Assembly: GCF_021603645.1 (NCBI RefSeq)
Contig: NZ_BQHJ01000007.1
Location: 62,001-126,000, forward strand
Reading direction: 5' to 3'
Length of the DNA stretch: 64,000 bases
Source: Pseudomonas pseudonitroreducens
Lineage (GTDB): Bacteria > Pseudomonadota > Gammaproteobacteria > Pseudomonadales > Pseudomonadaceae
Position numbers and translations under genes: made by a program. A model generated the notes under the pieces. It worked only from the letters and a program-made list of their open reading frames with translations. It made no database searches and was not told the origin of the DNA. The stretch's first letter is position 1. The number at the start of each line of letters is the position of its first letter. Below are positions 39,622 through 47,851 of the stretch, piece after piece.

Positions 39622-40113
39622 ATGTTGAACCGAGAAATCCAGTTAAAGATTCTCACGATGCTTGCCGAAGCCTATCCCAGTGATGTCTCTGATCCCTCGG
39701 AAGAATTGGGGCTTGACGCAAAAACAGGCTCACAGAATCTCTACTACCTCGCGGAGCACGGCCTAATACGTGTGAACAGAACACGCGAGATCGGTCCTAA
39801 ATATCCAACACCTGCATTAGCTGGCATTACCGCGCGAGGCTTAGATTTTCTGGCAGACGACGGAGGCCTCGGCGCTGTGCTCGGAGTCGTCACGATCAAG
39901 ATTCATCAAGACTCGATAACTCAGCTGATCGAGAGGCATATTCAGGAGGCGGAAATGCCAGAGGGTGAGAAAGTCACCCTTCTGAAAACTGTGAAAGAAC
40001 TACCTAGCGAGGCATTGAAGCAACTCACTACCAAGCTTGTGGACTTAGGAATGGAAAACCTACCTGGCGCGATTTCCCTCATCCGACAGGTTTTGGTCTC
40101 TCTCGGTCAGTAA
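39622..40113 (+). CDS. Accessory gene in reverse orientation within tail operon, winged-helix-like
   Basis: A 163-aa protein on the strand opposite to all tail genes around it. The first 75 residues look like a winged helix (MLNREIQLKILTMLAEAYPS, NLYYLAEHGLIRVNRTREIG). The C-terminal half is helical (EMPEGEKVTLLKTVKELPSE). Its 3' end overlaps the convergent K gene by 54 bp. Base composition is AT-richer than K or L. This is a typical moron: an independently expressed gene inserted in the late operon. A role in lysogen physiology or immunity is possible; not recognised. Confidence 0.75.
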   Translation: MLNREIQLKILTMLAEAYPSDVSDPSEELGLDAKTGSQNLYYLAEHGLIRVNRTREIGPKYPTPALAGITARGLDFLADDGGLGAVLGVVTIKIHQDSITQLIERHIQEAEMPEGEKVTLLKTVKELPSEALKQLTTKLVDLGMENLPGAISLIRQVLVSLGQ

Positions 40114-40863
40114 GACGGAGCGATGGCGCAGCACCAGCCGCGCCCGCTCAGCCCAGTTTCCACCGTAGACGATGACCTCGCTGGGCTTGCCGTAAAGGTG
40201 ATGTAGGAGGAACGGCCCAGCGCCGAAAACCTTGCTGTCCTCGCCGGGCAGAGTTGCGTCGGCGCCCAAGTAGATACCGGCATGGTTCGGGTGGAACGTG
40301 CGGCCGACCTCGAAGACGATCATGTCGCCCCGCTGGGGCGTGCTGACCGGTTCGAAGCCTGCCGCTTCGAAGTACTGCTCATAGAGGCTCGGCCCGTCGG
40401 CCAGTTCCCACCAGCCGTCCTGGCGCTCGAAGCGCTCGAATTCCAGCCCCCACTCGCGCTGGTACCAATCGGCGCAGACCTGCCAGCAATCCCAGGCGCC
40501 ATGGACGAAGGGGCGGCCCAGCAGCGGAATGTTGCCCGCCGGCGCAATCGTCCGCAGGTCGCCTTCCGGCCAGCTGAGGATGTGCCAAGGCAGGCCCGAA
40601 GCCTCGCACATGGCGAGATCGTGCGGCGACGGTCGACTGGTCGCGTCCGGGTGGCTGTGCACGATGGCCACCACCTCGTCCAGGTCTTCCGCCGCCGCAT
40701 AATCCTCCGGGTGCATCCGGAACTCTTCCTGCGGCTGGCTGGCCGTGTTCCGGCAGCGGATGTATTGCTGCGCCTTGCCGGCGCCGACGAGCAGCCCGCA
40801 GGCCTCGCGCGGGTACTCATCCATCGCGTGCGCCTGGATGGCGCTCAGGATCTGCTTACGCAT
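40060..40863 (-). CDS. Tail assembly protein K (JAMM + NlpC/P60)
   Basis: A 267-aa two-domain protein. The N-terminal JAMM/MPN peptidase motif is VAIVHSHPDATSRPSPHD. The C-terminal NlpC/P60 cell-wall hydrolase domain has GAWDCWQVCADWYQ with the nucleophilic cysteine and HPNHAGIYLG with the histidine. This is the lambda gpK layout. The last 18 residues (LLTERDQNLSDEGNRAR) are antisense to the neighbouring accessory gene, so its insertion probably replaced the original C-terminus. ATG 40863 is preferred over an upstream extension. Confidence 0.9.
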   Translation of the reverse strand: MRKQILSAIQAHAMDEYPREACGLLVGAGKAQQYIRCRNTASQPQEEFRMHPEDYAAAEDLDEVVAIVHSHPDATSRPSPHDLAMCEASGLPWHILSWPEGDLRTIAPAGNIPLLGRPFVHGAWDCWQVCADWYQREWGLEFERFERQDGWWELADGPSLYEQYFEAAGFEPVSTPQRGDMIVFEVGRTFHPNHAGIYLGADATLPGEDSKVFGAGPFLLHHLYGKPSEVIVYGGNWAERARLVLRHRSVLLTERDQNLSDEGNRAR

Positions 40864-40865
40864 GG

Positions 40866-41612
40866 TCAACTCCGGGCGATCAAAGACACGGCCGGGAAGC
40901 CGCCGAATGGCAACTGGTTGCCCTGCCCCCAACGCGCATTACAGGATCGATATAGGCCGGCACACTGGTCCTTCGCCGGGTCGTCAGTCGGGTTGTCGTC
41001 GATGTCGAAATAGGGGCCGGTGTAGCCGCAGTCAGGACCGCGATAGCCGCCGGTCATGCACCAGTGGCAGAGCGTGGTCATCTGCCGGCCGACGGCTTCG
41101 TTGCCGACATCGCCAGGGCTGGCCAGCTCCCACTCGACAACCTGGTTGTCCTCGCCAGTCTTCTGGTCGAAGTACCAGATGCTGATCGACTCCTGAGTGG
41201 GGTCAGCGTCCGGGTTGCCGGCCGGGAAGTTCTCCGCGTCCAGGAACTCGGCCAGCGTCTCGCGGATGGTCAGCTGGAAGTTGGCCAAGTCATCGAAGGC
41301 GAGGCAGAGAGCCGTCAGGCGCCCGCTGACGTTGCCAGCCGAGAACTTCGGTCGGACAGCCGTGCCATCACCGTTGGCCTCGATCCCGCTGATCTGCACC
41401 GGCCAGGCGGCGTACTCCTGGCCCTGCCACCAGATCGACTTGGCCGGCAGTTGGTCCGCATTGGCGCCGGCTGCTGCCAGTTCCTGCGGAGTGTGCGGAA
41501 TGGCGTGGCCATGGAAACGCAGCACGTCGGCGCCGAACTCGCTGCCGTCCAGTTCGAACAGCATGATCTCGGAGCCGGGCTCCAGCTTCTGGAGCTGCAG
41601 AATGAGGCTCAT
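40866..41612 (-). CDS. Minor tail protein L, cysteine cluster
   Basis: A 248-aa lambda gpL homologue. The C-terminal domain carries cysteines in LCHWCMTGGYRGPDCGYTG and QCAGLYRSC, matching the cluster that binds Fe-S in lambda gpL. The N-terminal part (LQLQKLEPGSEIMLFELD) is a tail-hub domain. The start overlaps M's stop by 4 bp. Confidence 0.9.
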   Translation of the reverse strand: MSLILQLQKLEPGSEIMLFELDGSEFGADVLRFHGHAIPHTPQELAAAGANADQLPAKSIWWQGQEYAAWPVQISGIEANGDGTAVRPKFSAGNVSGRLTALCLAFDDLANFQLTIRETLAEFLDAENFPAGNPDADPTQESISIWYFDQKTGEDNQVVEWELASPGDVGNEAVGRQMTTLCHWCMTGGYRGPDCGYTGPYFDIDDNPTDDPAKDQCAGLYRSCNARWGQGNQLPFGGFPAVSLIARS

Positions 41613-41947
41613 GGGTGGAAGGCCTGGTCAAAGGTGAGCGAAAGGACCTCGATCGCGCCTGGCCGACGTTGCTTGCGCCAGGCCTGGCACTTGTACATAC
41701 CCAGCTCGCCGCCGGGCGGAGTCCACAGGAACGACCGATAGCCCTTGTGCCGACGGATGAAGTCGAGAATCGGCCCCACTTCATCTGGTAGGCCACCGAA
41801 GGTCAGCGACCAGCTCTGGCTCTCGCCGTTGAGCCCGTCGCCCGACACCTGCGCATACCCGTCGCCGAACTGCGACGTGCGCGTGCGCAGAGTGCCGTCG
41901 ACATCCGCCTCATCGTCGGACACCCAAGTGAACGTTTCGATAGCCAT
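41609..41947 (-). CDS. Minor tail protein M
   Basis: A 112-aa lambda gpM-like distal tail protein: MAIETFTWVSDDEADVDGTL, SQFGDGYAQVSGDGLNGE and the C-terminal LEVLSLTFDQAFHP-type end (seen as IEVLSLTFDQAF). Its ATG overlaps the tape measure stop (TGATG), so the two are coupled. An upstream ATG (41995) lies within the tape measure gene and is unlikely. Confidence 0.88.
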   Translation of the reverse strand: MAIETFTWVSDDEADVDGTLRTRTSQFGDGYAQVSGDGLNGESQSWSLTFGGLPDEVGPILDFIRRHKGYRSFLWTPPGGELGMYKCQAWRKQRRPGAIEVLSLTFDQAFHP

Positions 41948-44900
41948 CAGCCCCTCCCGGCCGCGTTGCGGTAGCTGACGCCACCAGGGCGCCACGAATC
42001 AGCGACGGCGCGCTCAGCGGCCAGTTGCATCTGCATTTGCATGTTCTTCTGCAGCGCCTCCTGGTCCAGCTCCATGCCTTCCGAACTGCGGTCTTCCACG
42101 TTGACCGCTACCGGCGCGTTGACCTGCAGCGCGGTACCACCACCTCCGCCCACCGAGCGAACGCCAAGCGAGCCATCGGCGCCGCGGGCAAGCGGCAGGA
42201 TCGCCTCCGGCCCGGCCTCGCCCATGACTCCAGTGCGCCCACCCGCCATTCCAAAGGCAGTCGGCCGGCTGACAATGGAGTTGGTGAAGGCCGCGCCGTT
42301 GGCGAAGAACTGCACGCCATTAGCCCAGGCACCGCCGTCGGCCTGGGCCGCTGCCCAGTTCGCGTAGGCATTGCCGGTGTAACCGGAAGCCGAAGCACCA
42401 GCGGAGGCCGAGCCACCGGCCCAGCCGCTGTAGGCGGATATCCCTGCGCCGATCACACCGCTGAGCAGTCCCGTTGCCGCCTGCTGGCTGGCAATCCGCG
42501 CCATGTCGTTGATCACGCTGCTGGCGAAGTCGCGGAACTTGAATTTGCCCGTGGTGGCGAAGTCGGCTAGGGCGTTGCTCGCGGTGTTGAAGCCGGTGGT
42601 GAGCATGTCATCGGTGGCCGATGCGACGTCAGCCGCGTCCGCCTGGATGTTCTGCCACGCCCGGCGGGCGCCGTTGCGGTAGTCCCGCTGTGCTTCCAGC
42701 CGCGCGCCGTAGCCGTCGACCTCCATTTGCAGCTCGCGCGCCTGGAAGTCGGCGAGATCCGCCAGCCGCTGCTCGTAGGCCGCCGGGCCGAGGCGCCGGC
42801 TGGCGTCCTCCTGCTGGGCCTCCAGCTCGCGCCGAAGGTCGGCGTACTTCTTCCGCACGGCGTCCAGCCGCTGCGCCTGGTCGCGCTCATCGTCGCCGAG
42901 GCCGATGCCGGCGACGTCAGAGTTGATCGCATCCTGGCGCGCCTGCAGTACCACCTCCATGGCCTTGCGATATGCCTCGGCACTGTTGCGCCGTTGCTCA
43001 GCCAGCTTCTGCTCCTGCTGAATGCGCTTCTGGATCGAGCCGTCGGCATAGGCCTCGTTGAGGTTCTTGATGCCCAGCTCCATCTCGGCGCTGGTGATCT
43101 TGCCGGCAGCCTGGGCCTTGCGCAGCTTCTCCACGCCCTCGGCCAGGTCCTCGAGGCGCTTCTTCTCCGGCAGGGCCTTGTCGATCAGCGCATCCAGCGC
43201 CTTGACCTCATCCTGCAGCGACTTCGTGCGAGCCTTGCCGCTCGCCGTCGCCGCCTGGTTGGCCTTCTTCTGCGCCTCGATCGCGCTCGCCGCCGAGAGG
43301 ATCGCCTGGCGGTCGGTGTCGGTCAGGTCAGTGTTGTCGGCAATGAACCGATTCGCCGCCTTGATCGCGTCGTTGTTGTCCTGCAGGCCGCCCAGTTGCT
43401 TCTGCAGCGTCTCCAGGTAGGTCTGACCGGCGCTGCTCATGCCGGTTTTCGCGGCGTTGTTGGCGTTGGTGGCAGCCGTGTTCTCCTGGGTGACGCCGGT
43501 CAGCACACGCAAGGTTTCGGCGATCAGGCCCGAGCGGTGATCGGCATCGCCGATGGCACCGGCCTGGCTGATCCACTGTTGCAAGGTGCCGGCCGGCACC
43601 TGCATACGGTCGGCCACTTCCTTCAAGATCGGCGACAGATCCTGGCCAGAGGCCCGCGCCTGGTTCAGCCGCTCGATCAGCGACTGGTAATCGCGCAACT
43701 GCTGGGTGTACAGCCCGTTGGAGTCCCGCGCCGGCGCGGTGACCATCGCCGAGCGGATAGACTGGGACAGCGTGCCGTAGGCTTCCTTGACCTTGTCGGT
43801 GGCGTTGATCTGCTCTTGCTGCCACTTCACCAGCGAGGCTTCGCGCTGGTCGCGGTTGAGCTTGGCGAACTCCTCCCGTAGCTGCTGTACAGGCTTGTGC
43901 AGGTCGTCCAGGCTGACGCCCGCCTGATCGGCGTTGTCGCGCAGCAGCAGGAACGATGCCGCCGCCGTGCCCGCAAGCAGGGCCAGCCCCATCGGCCCCC
44001 CGAGCACCGTCAGCAGACCGGCAGAGGCAGCGCGCAGGCCAGCCTGAGCAGTTGCCACAGTCGCGATAGCCGCTGCCTCGCGCTGCCTCGCCTGGGCGAG
44101 TGCCAGCGACATTTCGGTCTGTACTGCGGTACCGCGCGCCGCTGCCGCTTCCCTGGCAGCCAATACAGTCAGCGTCTCGGCCTTGCGCTGGTCAGCGATC
44201 GCCGACTGCATGACGGCCTCGGCCTGGGCGATGCGCGCGGCGCGATCGGCCAAAGAGGTCTTGATCGCAAGCGCAGCGCGGGCCGTGTAGACCGTCAGCG
44301 CCGAGACACCCACCCCCGCCATGACAGCAGCAACGGCGCCGATGTTGTCGCCCACCACGCTGATGACGCTGGCCAACCCAGCCACTACGCCAGTGCTCTC
44401 CTCCATGCGACCGAAGAAGTCACCGAGGGCGTTCTGGATGTTGACCAGCGCATCCTGCACGCTCACCGACATGTCGGCTGCGGCCTTGCGGTTTACCTCG
44501 ACCGTGCGCAGGAGGCCGGTGTTGATGTCATCCAGGGATAGCTTGCCCTGCACACCGAGCTTGCGGATCTCCTCGGCGCTCTTTCCGGTCGCGCTGGCGA
44601 TCGCATTGACGATGGTCGGCATCGCATCCTGAATGGACACCCAGCCATCGGCCTCGACCTTGCCGGTCTGCAGAGCTTTCGAGTAGGCACCGAGCGCCGA
44701 GCTGGCCTTGTCAGCCGACGCGGCGTTGGTCACCAGCAGGAAACTGAAGCTGTCGGTGATGTCGAGGGTTTGCTGGGTGTCGAAGCCCAGCGAACGCATC
44801 ACGTCCGCCGTGCGGATGTACAGCTCCTGCGCCTCGGCCAACGGCCGGTAGGTCTCCTGCGCAGTGCGCAGCAGGTGCTGCTGGACTTCGTTGTATTGCT

Positions 44901-45201
44901 CGGTACTGCCGGTGACCATCTTCAGGCGATCGGCAATCTGCCCGTAGGCATCCACCTGGTGGATGATGCTGCCCACCAGGCCGGCGCCTGCGATCGCGGC
45001 GAAGGCGCCACGTATCAGCGTTCCGGCTTGCTGCGCACCTTGGGCCGTCCGATCAAACGCAGAATCGACCTGCGCCAGGTTGCGGTCGATGCTCTGGGTC
45101 GTCTTGGCGACTACGCTGTCCGCGCTCGCCAGCTCCCGGCGCAGCTGGGCAGTGGTAGCCTCCAGCTGGATCAGCATCCCCTGGACTTCTTGGTCGGACA
45201 T
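41947..45201 (-). CDS. Tail tape measure protein
   Basis: A 1084-aa tape measure protein. N-terminal coiled coil (LEATTAQLRRELASADSVVA) is followed by the TIGR02675-type tape measure domain (YRPLAEAQELYIRTADVMRS, then GWVSIQDAMPTIVNAIASAT). Hydrophobic segments lie at about 290-320 and 390-420, then long helices. The C-terminal part (FGMAGGRTGVMGEAGPEAIL) is the usual lambda gpH-type end. At about 0.15 nm per residue this predicts a tail near 160 nm. Confidence 0.93.
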   Translation of the reverse strand: MSDQEVQGMLIQLEATTAQLRRELASADSVVAKTTQSIDRNLAQVDSAFDRTAQGAQQAGTLIRGAFAAIAGAGLVGSIIHQVDAYGQIADRLKMVTGSTEQYNEVQQHLLRTAQETYRPLAEAQELYIRTADVMRSLGFDTQQTLDITDSFSFLLVTNAASADKASSALGAYSKALQTGKVEADGWVSIQDAMPTIVNAIASATGKSAEEIRKLGVQGKLSLDDINTGLLRTVEVNRKAAADMSVSVQDALVNIQNALGDFFGRMEESTGVVAGLASVISVVGDNIGAVAAVMAGVGVSALTVYTARAALAIKTSLADRAARIAQAEAVMQSAIADQRKAETLTVLAAREAAAARGTAVQTEMSLALAQARQREAAAIATVATAQAGLRAASAGLLTVLGGPMGLALLAGTAAASFLLLRDNADQAGVSLDDLHKPVQQLREEFAKLNRDQREASLVKWQQEQINATDKVKEAYGTLSQSIRSAMVTAPARDSNGLYTQQLRDYQSLIERLNQARASGQDLSPILKEVADRMQVPAGTLQQWISQAGAIGDADHRSGLIAETLRVLTGVTQENTAATNANNAAKTGMSSAGQTYLETLQKQLGGLQDNNDAIKAANRFIADNTDLTDTDRQAILSAASAIEAQKKANQAATASGKARTKSLQDEVKALDALIDKALPEKKRLEDLAEGVEKLRKAQAAGKITSAEMELGIKNLNEAYADGSIQKRIQQEQKLAEQRRNSAEAYRKAMEVVLQARQDAINSDVAGIGLGDDERDQAQRLDAVRKKYADLRRELEAQQEDASRRLGPAAYEQRLADLADFQARELQMEVDGYGARLEAQRDYRNGARRAWQNIQADAADVASATDDMLTTGFNTASNALADFATTGKFKFRDFASSVINDMARIASQQAATGLLSGVIGAGISAYSGWAGGSASAGASASGYTGNAYANWAAAQADGGAWANGVQFFANGAAFTNSIVSRPTAFGMAGGRTGVMGEAGPEAILPLARGADGSLGVRSVGGGGGTALQVNAPVAVNVEDRSSEGMELDQEALQKNMQMQMQLAAERAVADSWRPGGVSYRNAAGRG

Positions 45202-45216
45202 CGTGTTCTCCGGGCG

Positions 45217-45238
45217 AAAAAAAACCGCCCGAAGGCGG
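45217..45238 (-). terminator. Compact intrinsic terminator before tape measure
   Basis: Stem CCGCC / GGCGG with a TTCG tetraloop and 8 T on the minus strand, 2 bp past the stop of the frameshift ORF. The T tract runs into CGCCCGGAGAA, the ribosome binding site of the tape measure gene. Confidence 0.9.
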
Positions 45239-45240
45239 CG

Positions 45241-45468
45241 CTATGGTTCCTGTCGTCCCCGCAGGAACGCTTTCAGGCGGTCGGCCACGCTGGCCTTCTG
45301 TTTCGGCGCGGCCTGCTGCTGAGCCTTGCCGCCCCCCATCCAATCCAGGCGGGCATCCAGCGCCATCAGGATCTGCGGGATGGGGGTACGCCATGCGGTT
45401 TCAGGCGGCCAGCCCAGCCAGCCGGTAGCCACGCCGAACAGGTAGTCCACGTAGCTGCCATTCCTCAC
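45241..45468 (-). CDS. Tail assembly chaperone T-like frameshift extension
   Basis: A 75-codon frame from a GTG at 45468, in the -1 frame relative to the G-like gene and overlapping its stop (GTGA). The same frame is open back to the slippery site at 45492-45498. It is therefore mainly read as the C-terminal part of a G-T fusion: 106 residues of G and 83 from this frame, about 189 aa. The sequence VATGWLGWPPETAWRTPIPQ is typical of chaperone C-terminal parts. Independent start at GTG is possible but there is no strong ribosome binding site. Confidence 0.82.
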   Translation of the reverse strand: MRNGSYVDYLFGVATGWLGWPPETAWRTPIPQILMALDARLDWMGGGKAQQQAAPKQKASVADRLKAFLRGRQEP

Positions 45469-45809
45469 GGCGCTGTGCTGGCCGCCTCGGGCTTTCCCCG
45501 TTCAGCGATACTCGGCGGCACCGGGCTCAGCAGGCCGGTGATGTAGTCGGTGAGCTGCGCCGAGACCTTGACCACGCCAGTCTCGAAAATCTGCGTGGCG
45601 AGGGTGGTGTGCTCCTCCGGCTTCAGTCCGGCGGCAGCGATCACCACGTCAGCGCAGGCACCAATGCTCAGCAAGCGCATGGACTCCATCGCCGGGCGCA
45701 GACCACCGAAACGCGATTCGATCTTCAGCGCGGCCTCCAGGGTCGGCTGCAGCGTGTAGGTACGGGCACCGATCACCAGCGTGACAGTGCCGTGCAGGGC
45801 TTCACTCAT
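45465..45809 (-). CDS. Tail assembly chaperone G-like
   Basis: A 114-aa protein (LHGTVTLVIGARTYTLQPTL, then EAALKIESRFGGLRPAM) like tail-tube assembly chaperones of lambda G / GTA-TAC type. It lies between the tail tube and tape measure genes, the conserved place. A fraction of ribosomes should shift at codon 106 to make the longer G-T form. The short form is thought to coat the tape measure while G-T recruits tail tube subunits. Confidence 0.88.
   Translation of the reverse strand: MSEALHGTVTLVIGARTYTLQPTLEAALKIESRFGGLRPAMESMRLLSIGACADVVIAAAGLKPEEHTTLATQIFETGVVKVSAQLTDYITGLLSPVPPSIAERGKPEAASTAP
45492..45498 (-). promoter_or_regulatory. Programmed -1 frameshift slippery site GGGAAAG
   Basis: On the minus strand the zero-frame codons are GGA AAG preceded by G, so the heptamer G-GGA-AAG fits X-XXY-YYZ and is identical to lambda's G-T site. 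After a -1 slip the frame runs GCC CGA GGC into the downstream ORF without a stop. Confidence 0.88.
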
Positions 45810-45850
45810 AGTCGTTTCTCGTCAGAGGAGACGGGGCAGAGCCCCGTCGA

Positions 45851-46354
45851 TCAGGGACCGGCAACCGGAGTCGGAGCGATTTCCAGGATGTCGGTGTTGA
45901 TGCCGAAGGTCATGTTGCGGCGCACCACGTTGTCGGCACTGCCCGGCGCCACGGTGTTGTTCATCACCTTCACGCCGAAGTAGTAGGTGGTCGGCAGAAT
46001 CACCGGATTGGCAGACGGGTCGCCGTCGTTGAGGGTGATCTTGAGGTTGTAGTTGCCCTTGGAGCGGTCCTTGTGCGCCACCTTGACCGCGTTCTGACCG
46101 GCGTCGCCGTTGTCCAGGCCGACGGTGAGGGTCAGATCGCCGGCATCGGCGGTGCCCTTGTACTTGCGCACACGACCGTCGGCCAGCGAGGTGAAGTTCA
46201 CATTGCTGAAGGTGTCGCCGAACTCGCCGATGTCCTCGATCTCGCCGATGTCGACGTAGGTGTCCGCCTTATATTCTGCCTCGGTGTCCGCCGGCGTTTT
46301 GCTGCCGAGGGCCACGCGGCAGCCGGCAGCCGTGTTGAGATTGTCTTCTGCCAT
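45851..46354 (-). CDS. Major tail tube protein
   Basis: A 167-aa tail tube protein. The pattern CRVALGSKTPADTEAEYKAD, EIEDIGEFGDTFSNVNFTSL and VRKYKGTADAGDLTLTVGLD is typical of the lambda gpV / phage tail tube family. The start at 46354 has an AGGACACC-type upstream sequence; an in-frame ATG at 46366 adds 4 residues. It is expected to be one of the two most abundant virion proteins. Confidence 0.9.
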   Translation of the reverse strand: MAEDNLNTAAGCRVALGSKTPADTEAEYKADTYVDIGEIEDIGEFGDTFSNVNFTSLADGRVRKYKGTADAGDLTLTVGLDNGDAGQNAVKVAHKDRSKGNYNLKITLNDGDPSANPVILPTTYYFGVKVMNNTVAPGSADNVVRRNMTFGINTDILEIAPTPVAGP

Positions 46355-46386
46355 GGTGTCCTCCACTGGCGTTGGGTTGGTGGTGC

Positions 46387-46773
46387 TCAGGTAGTGGTGA
46401 TGACGCGCACCGTGGCCGACCCCATGTAGGTCCGGCCATCTGGCTCGCGGTTGGTGTCCGTGTCGACCAGGCGAACCGAGACGGCACGACCTACCGACAG
46501 CGCGAGCGGGCGCTCGTCCAGGGCGTCCTCGATCTCGCCGAGGATCTGCTTGACCTCGGCCTGCCCCTGGTGGTCGCTCCAGACGCTCAGGTACAGCAGG
46601 CGCAGTTTTCGCTTGCGGCCCGAGATCGGGCTGGTGTTGCGCGACACCTCGCGATCCAGCGTGACGTAGGGGTAAGGCGTGTCGGCCGGTACCGCGTCGT
46701 ATACGGGCACGCTCAGCTCGGCGGACAGCCGCTGGTAGACGGCCTGCTGCAGAGGGAATCCGTTGTCAGCCAC
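46387..46773 (-). CDS. DUF3168-like tail terminator/completion protein
   Basis: A 128-aa protein (FPLQQAVYQRLSAELSVPVY, ADTPYPYVTLDREVS) fitting the DUF3168 / lambda gpU-like tail terminator family. The start is the GTG at 46773, which overlaps the stop of the preceding HK97-gp10 gene by 8 bp; the longer upstream frame overlaps that gene more and is unlikely. Confidence 0.85.
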   Translation of the reverse strand: MADNGFPLQQAVYQRLSAELSVPVYDAVPADTPYPYVTLDREVSRNTSPISGRKRKLRLLYLSVWSDHQGQAEVKQILGEIEDALDERPLALSVGRAVSVRLVDTDTNREPDGRTYMGSATVRVITTT

Positions 46774-47338
46774 TGCTGGCTCCTTTCGCTGCCCGCGCCA
46801 AGGTGCTGCTGATGGCGCCACGGATGATGATCAGGATGTCGTCGCGGTTCAGCTCCCAGCTCGGGCGCAACCAGGGATGCGCCGGCCGGGCCGGAATGTC
46901 CGGGTAGTAACCGAAGAAGTGCGTGCCGTCCGACTTGTTCTCTGTCTCGCGGCGGCCCAGCCGGTTGCGGCCGGAGAGCTTGCTGCGATCACGGTTGACC
47001 GTGTGGCCGCCGCCGATTGCATCAGCGTCCTGCCGGCGATAGAGCGTCCCGCTGTAACCCTTGGTCCCGTATTCGATGAACTTCAGGTAGAAGAATTCGC
47101 GGTTGTCGGACTTGCCGATGATGCCGATCCTGGCGTCGAGTCCGTTCTTGCTGACCTTCACCTGCAGCGCGTTGGCGCCATCGCCAGTGTCACGGGCAAT
47201 CAGGTTTTGCTGCGTGGCCAGCACCAGGTCGGCGGCCTCCGCCATCGCCTTGGGCAGGTCGCTCTTGTCGATGGCGGCGATCCGGCGAAGCACACCCCGC
47301 AACTTGAAGTCGCCCTTGATGCGCGATCGCCGAGCCAT
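46766..47338 (-). CDS. HK97 gp10-like head-tail morphogenesis protein
   Basis: A 190-aa protein: FKLRGVLRRIAAIDKSDLPK followed by KFIEYGTKGYSG and RPAHPWLRPSWELNRDDIL. These are hallmarks of the HK97-gp10 neck/connector family. The ARPAHPWLRP segment is the conserved C-terminal signature. Place between the head-closure and tail-terminator genes agrees. Internal charged segment RDRSKLSGRNRLGRR is longer than in many homologues. Confidence 0.87.
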   Translation of the reverse strand: MARRSRIKGDFKLRGVLRRIAAIDKSDLPKAMAEAADLVLATQQNLIARDTGDGANALQVKVSKNGLDARIGIIGKSDNREFFYLKFIEYGTKGYSGTLYRRQDADAIGGGHTVNRDRSKLSGRNRLGRRETENKSDGTHFFGYYPDIPARPAHPWLRPSWELNRDDILIIIRGAISSTLARAAKGASSG

Positions 47339-47341
47339 GGG

Positions 47342-47515
47342 TTACTCCTTTTCGGCGCCCCGCCTTGCAGACTTCGCCGGGGCGGGTGCATCGTCGTCTT
47401 TGGCCAAGCCCCTGGCCTTCAGCCGTTCCAGCACGTCAGGTTCCAGCTTGCTCAGGTCGTCGCCTTTCTCGGCCTGTACGGCGCCACTCAAGCGCCCAGT
47501 CGCTCGCATTACCAT
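47342..47515 (-). CDS. Small hypothetical phage protein
   Basis: A 57-aa charged protein (MVMRATGRLSGAVQAEKGDD ... RRGAEKE). ATG 47515 is close to the head-closure stop (47521 overlaps upstream codons) and the stop is 3 bp before the gp10-like start. Pro/Ala/Lys-rich C-terminus suggests disorder. Size and place resemble small connector-region proteins whose function is unknown. Confidence 0.55.
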   Translation of the reverse strand: MVMRATGRLSGAVQAEKGDDLSKLEPDVLERLKARGLAKDDDAPAPAKSARRGAEKE

Positions 47516-47520
47516 CGGGG

Positions 47521-47850
47521 TTACCTCGGGGTTGGAGTTACGTTGGAGCACAGCAGGCGAAGCAAGCTGCGCTTGTTATCGGGTAGCGCGGCCTCGATCA
47601 CGTAGGTGACGCCACCATGCACCAAGCGTCTCCCGGCAATCAGATCGCTTCGGGGGCGCACACGGATCTCCGCTGTGACCACAGCCTGCAGCTGACTAGC
47701 CACGTCAGCGAGCCGACCGCTGGGCAGAGTGATCTCTACCCAAACCCTGCGCAGCTCCACCCATTGCTCGGTGAAGCCACCACCACCGTCAGGGATCTTC
47801 TGCTGCTCCTGCAGCGAGGCGCGGTGCCTGAACGCTCCTGCTCTAGCCAT
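47521..47850 (-). CDS. Head closure / head-tail adaptor (SPP1 gp16-like)
   Basis: A 109-aa protein. AFRHRASLQEQQKIPDGGGG, TEQWVELRRVWVEITLPSG and AGRRLVHGGVTYVIEA are the usual signature of the phage head closure family. ATG 47850 is chosen; the frame upstream lies inside the connector gene. It should sit between connector and tail. Confidence 0.87.
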   Translation of the reverse strand: MARAGAFRHRASLQEQQKIPDGGGGFTEQWVELRRVWVEITLPSGRLADVASQLQAVVTAEIRVRPRSDLIAGRRLVHGGVTYVIEAALPDNKRSLLRLLCSNVTPTPR

Positions 47851-47851
47851 T

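Noticed and set aside
45241-45468. T-like frame as a separate gene only
   Set aside because: A lambda-type slippery heptamer in the right frame and an open -1 frame make the fusion product more likely.
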